From Acidobacteriota bacterium (GTDB lineage Bacteria > Acidobacteriota > Terriglobia > Terriglobales > Acidobacteriaceae), in assembly GCA_021810625.1 (NCBI GenBank), contig JAJZIJ010000021.1:1-44148 (forward strand): a stretch of DNA of 44,148 nucleotides, given 5' to 3'. Numbering within the stretch: position 1 is the first letter of the stretch; every line of letters starts with the position of its first letter. The notes under the pieces are model-generated. The model saw nothing but the letters and a program-made list of their open reading frames with translations, was not told where the DNA came from and ran no database searches. Made by a program: the position numbers and the translations under genes. Positions 43,779-44,148 of this stretch are shown one piece after another.

Positions 43779-44117
43779 CGCGAGTCATTCTGAGGAAGCT
43801 CTGCACAAGTCGGAACTTTGAAGGGGCGGGACTTTAGTCCCGCCGTAAGTATCTAAAATGAGGACGGGCTTTAGCCCCTGAGGGACAGCCGTGGAACTTG
43901 ATCAGAGCTTCCCTGAGCGAAGGTCGCCGCAGCGGACGCAGCGAAGAATCCAGAGAATCTAGGCGCAACTTTTGCGCCTCTCTGGGGGAGCGTGCTGTAT
44001 CCCAGGTCTCCGAAAATCGAGACCTGGGGCACCTGTGATCTTTCAAGAGGTTGTCCATTCGAACTGAACCGGAGAAGCTGATTGTGACGAGCAATCTGTT
44101 TCAAAGGAGAAGATCGA
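43779..44117. other. 339-base non-coding region with hairpin repeats and insertion-sequence end
   Basis: Holds palindromic repeat copy C (43791-43890), a GCGAAGAATCCAGAGAAT unit (about 43941-43958) shared with the rpmB downstream mosaic, the hairpin AGGCGCAACTTTTGCGCCT (43961-43979), the hairpin CCCAGGTCTC / GAGACCTGGG (44001-44028, 8-base loop), and from 44034 the left end of an IS481-like element. No gene seen before the transposase start. Confidence 0.75.
43791..43890 (+). repeat. Stop-adjacent palindromic repeat, copy C
   Basis: Starts 13 bases after the DsbD-like stop, in the same gene-relative orientation as copies A and B: GCTCTGCACAAGTCGG, TTTGAAGGGGCGGG, hairpin GGCGGGACTTTAGTCCCGCC, a spacer, then GACGGGCTTTAGCCCCTGAGG. 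The two hairpins keep a TTTAG centre. Confidence 0.8.
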
Positions 44118-44148
44118 ATGGACATTCATAAGAATGCCCGACTTAGCT
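44034..44148 (+). mobile_element. Left end of an IS481-like insertion sequence (truncated by window)
   Basis: TGTGATCTTTCAAGAGGTTG starting at 44034 has the TGT-type terminus of IS481-group elements, and the transposase N-terminus begins 84 bases later. The element runs off the window end, so the right inverted repeat and target duplication are not visible. Confidence 0.55.
44118..44148 (+). CDS. IS481-type transposase, N-terminal fragment
   Basis: ATG 44118 after AAAGGAGA encodes MDIHKNARLS before the window ends. That N-terminus is how IS481-family transposases commonly begin (HKNARLT-type, ahead of the HTH). Only ten residues are visible, so the family call rests on this short match and on the upstream terminus-like sequence. 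Confidence 0.6.
   Translation, partial: MDIHKNARLS

Overview
The window reads as chromosomal DNA of an acidobacterium (Acidobacteriota, probably Terriglobia/Acidobacteriaceae). Pointers, partly from memory and not searched: a small outer-membrane beta-barrel family that I associate with this group, a very large secreted DUF4091-TIG-Ig protein with a Gly-Cys-Gly-Gly tail, the gene order msbA-like/yicC/gmk/rpoZ/coaBC/udg, and dispersed non-coding repeats of the type GTCATCCCGACCGGAG. Base composition is moderately GC-rich and genes are tightly packed. No rRNA, tRNA or CRISPR array was recognised.

Layout. 1-2208: the tail of an unknown gene, then three tandem copies of an outer-membrane beta-barrel gene. 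2427-4343: an orphan pstS with a terminator, then a minus-strand DUF4160/DUF2442 pair resembling a toxin-antitoxin cassette with a 20-bp palindrome in front. 4405-8419: dinB-like and purD (minus), mntH and an RraA-family gene (plus). 8485-13395: a 1,636-residue secreted protein. 14080-17497: a tandem-Usp protein facing ftsK. 17764-21253: a CDF-like membrane protein, then a minus-strand run GT39, ispA, sufT-like. 21445-22436: rpmB followed by an 800-base non-coding repeat mosaic. 22437-23324: a proteasome-fold Ntn hydrolase whose Thr1 lies directly behind a TTG start; this is the most unusual gene here. 23403-29641: a six-gene minus-strand run of housekeeping genes. 29831-31704: hup and dcd from overlapping divergent promoters, then a LuxR-type regulator whose receiver domain has lost its phosphorylation residues. 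31962-37621: a SYLF protein, prepilin peptidase, mazG, menC behind a palindromic operator, a lipoprotein and a methyltransferase-like protein. 37764-43778: a small AT-hook protein, then lnt, prfB (with a programmed +1 frameshift), a CoA-binding protein and a DsbD-like reductase. 44034-44148: the left end of an IS481-like insertion sequence, cut by the window edge.

How things fit together. Most genes are housekeeping: nucleotide metabolism (purD, gmk, dcd, mazG), coenzyme A (coaBC), isoprenoid and quinone precursors (ispA, menC), translation (rpmB, prfB), transcription (rpoZ), chromosome segregation (ftsK, hup), and envelope biogenesis (lnt, msbA-like, prepilin peptidase, DsbD-like). The accessory signals are the triplicated porin-like genes, the DUF4160/DUF2442 cassette, the Ntn hydrolase island flanked by repeats, and a family of palindromic repeats placed at or just after stop codons in a fixed orientation. 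All identifications come from reading motifs by eye; no database search was possible.
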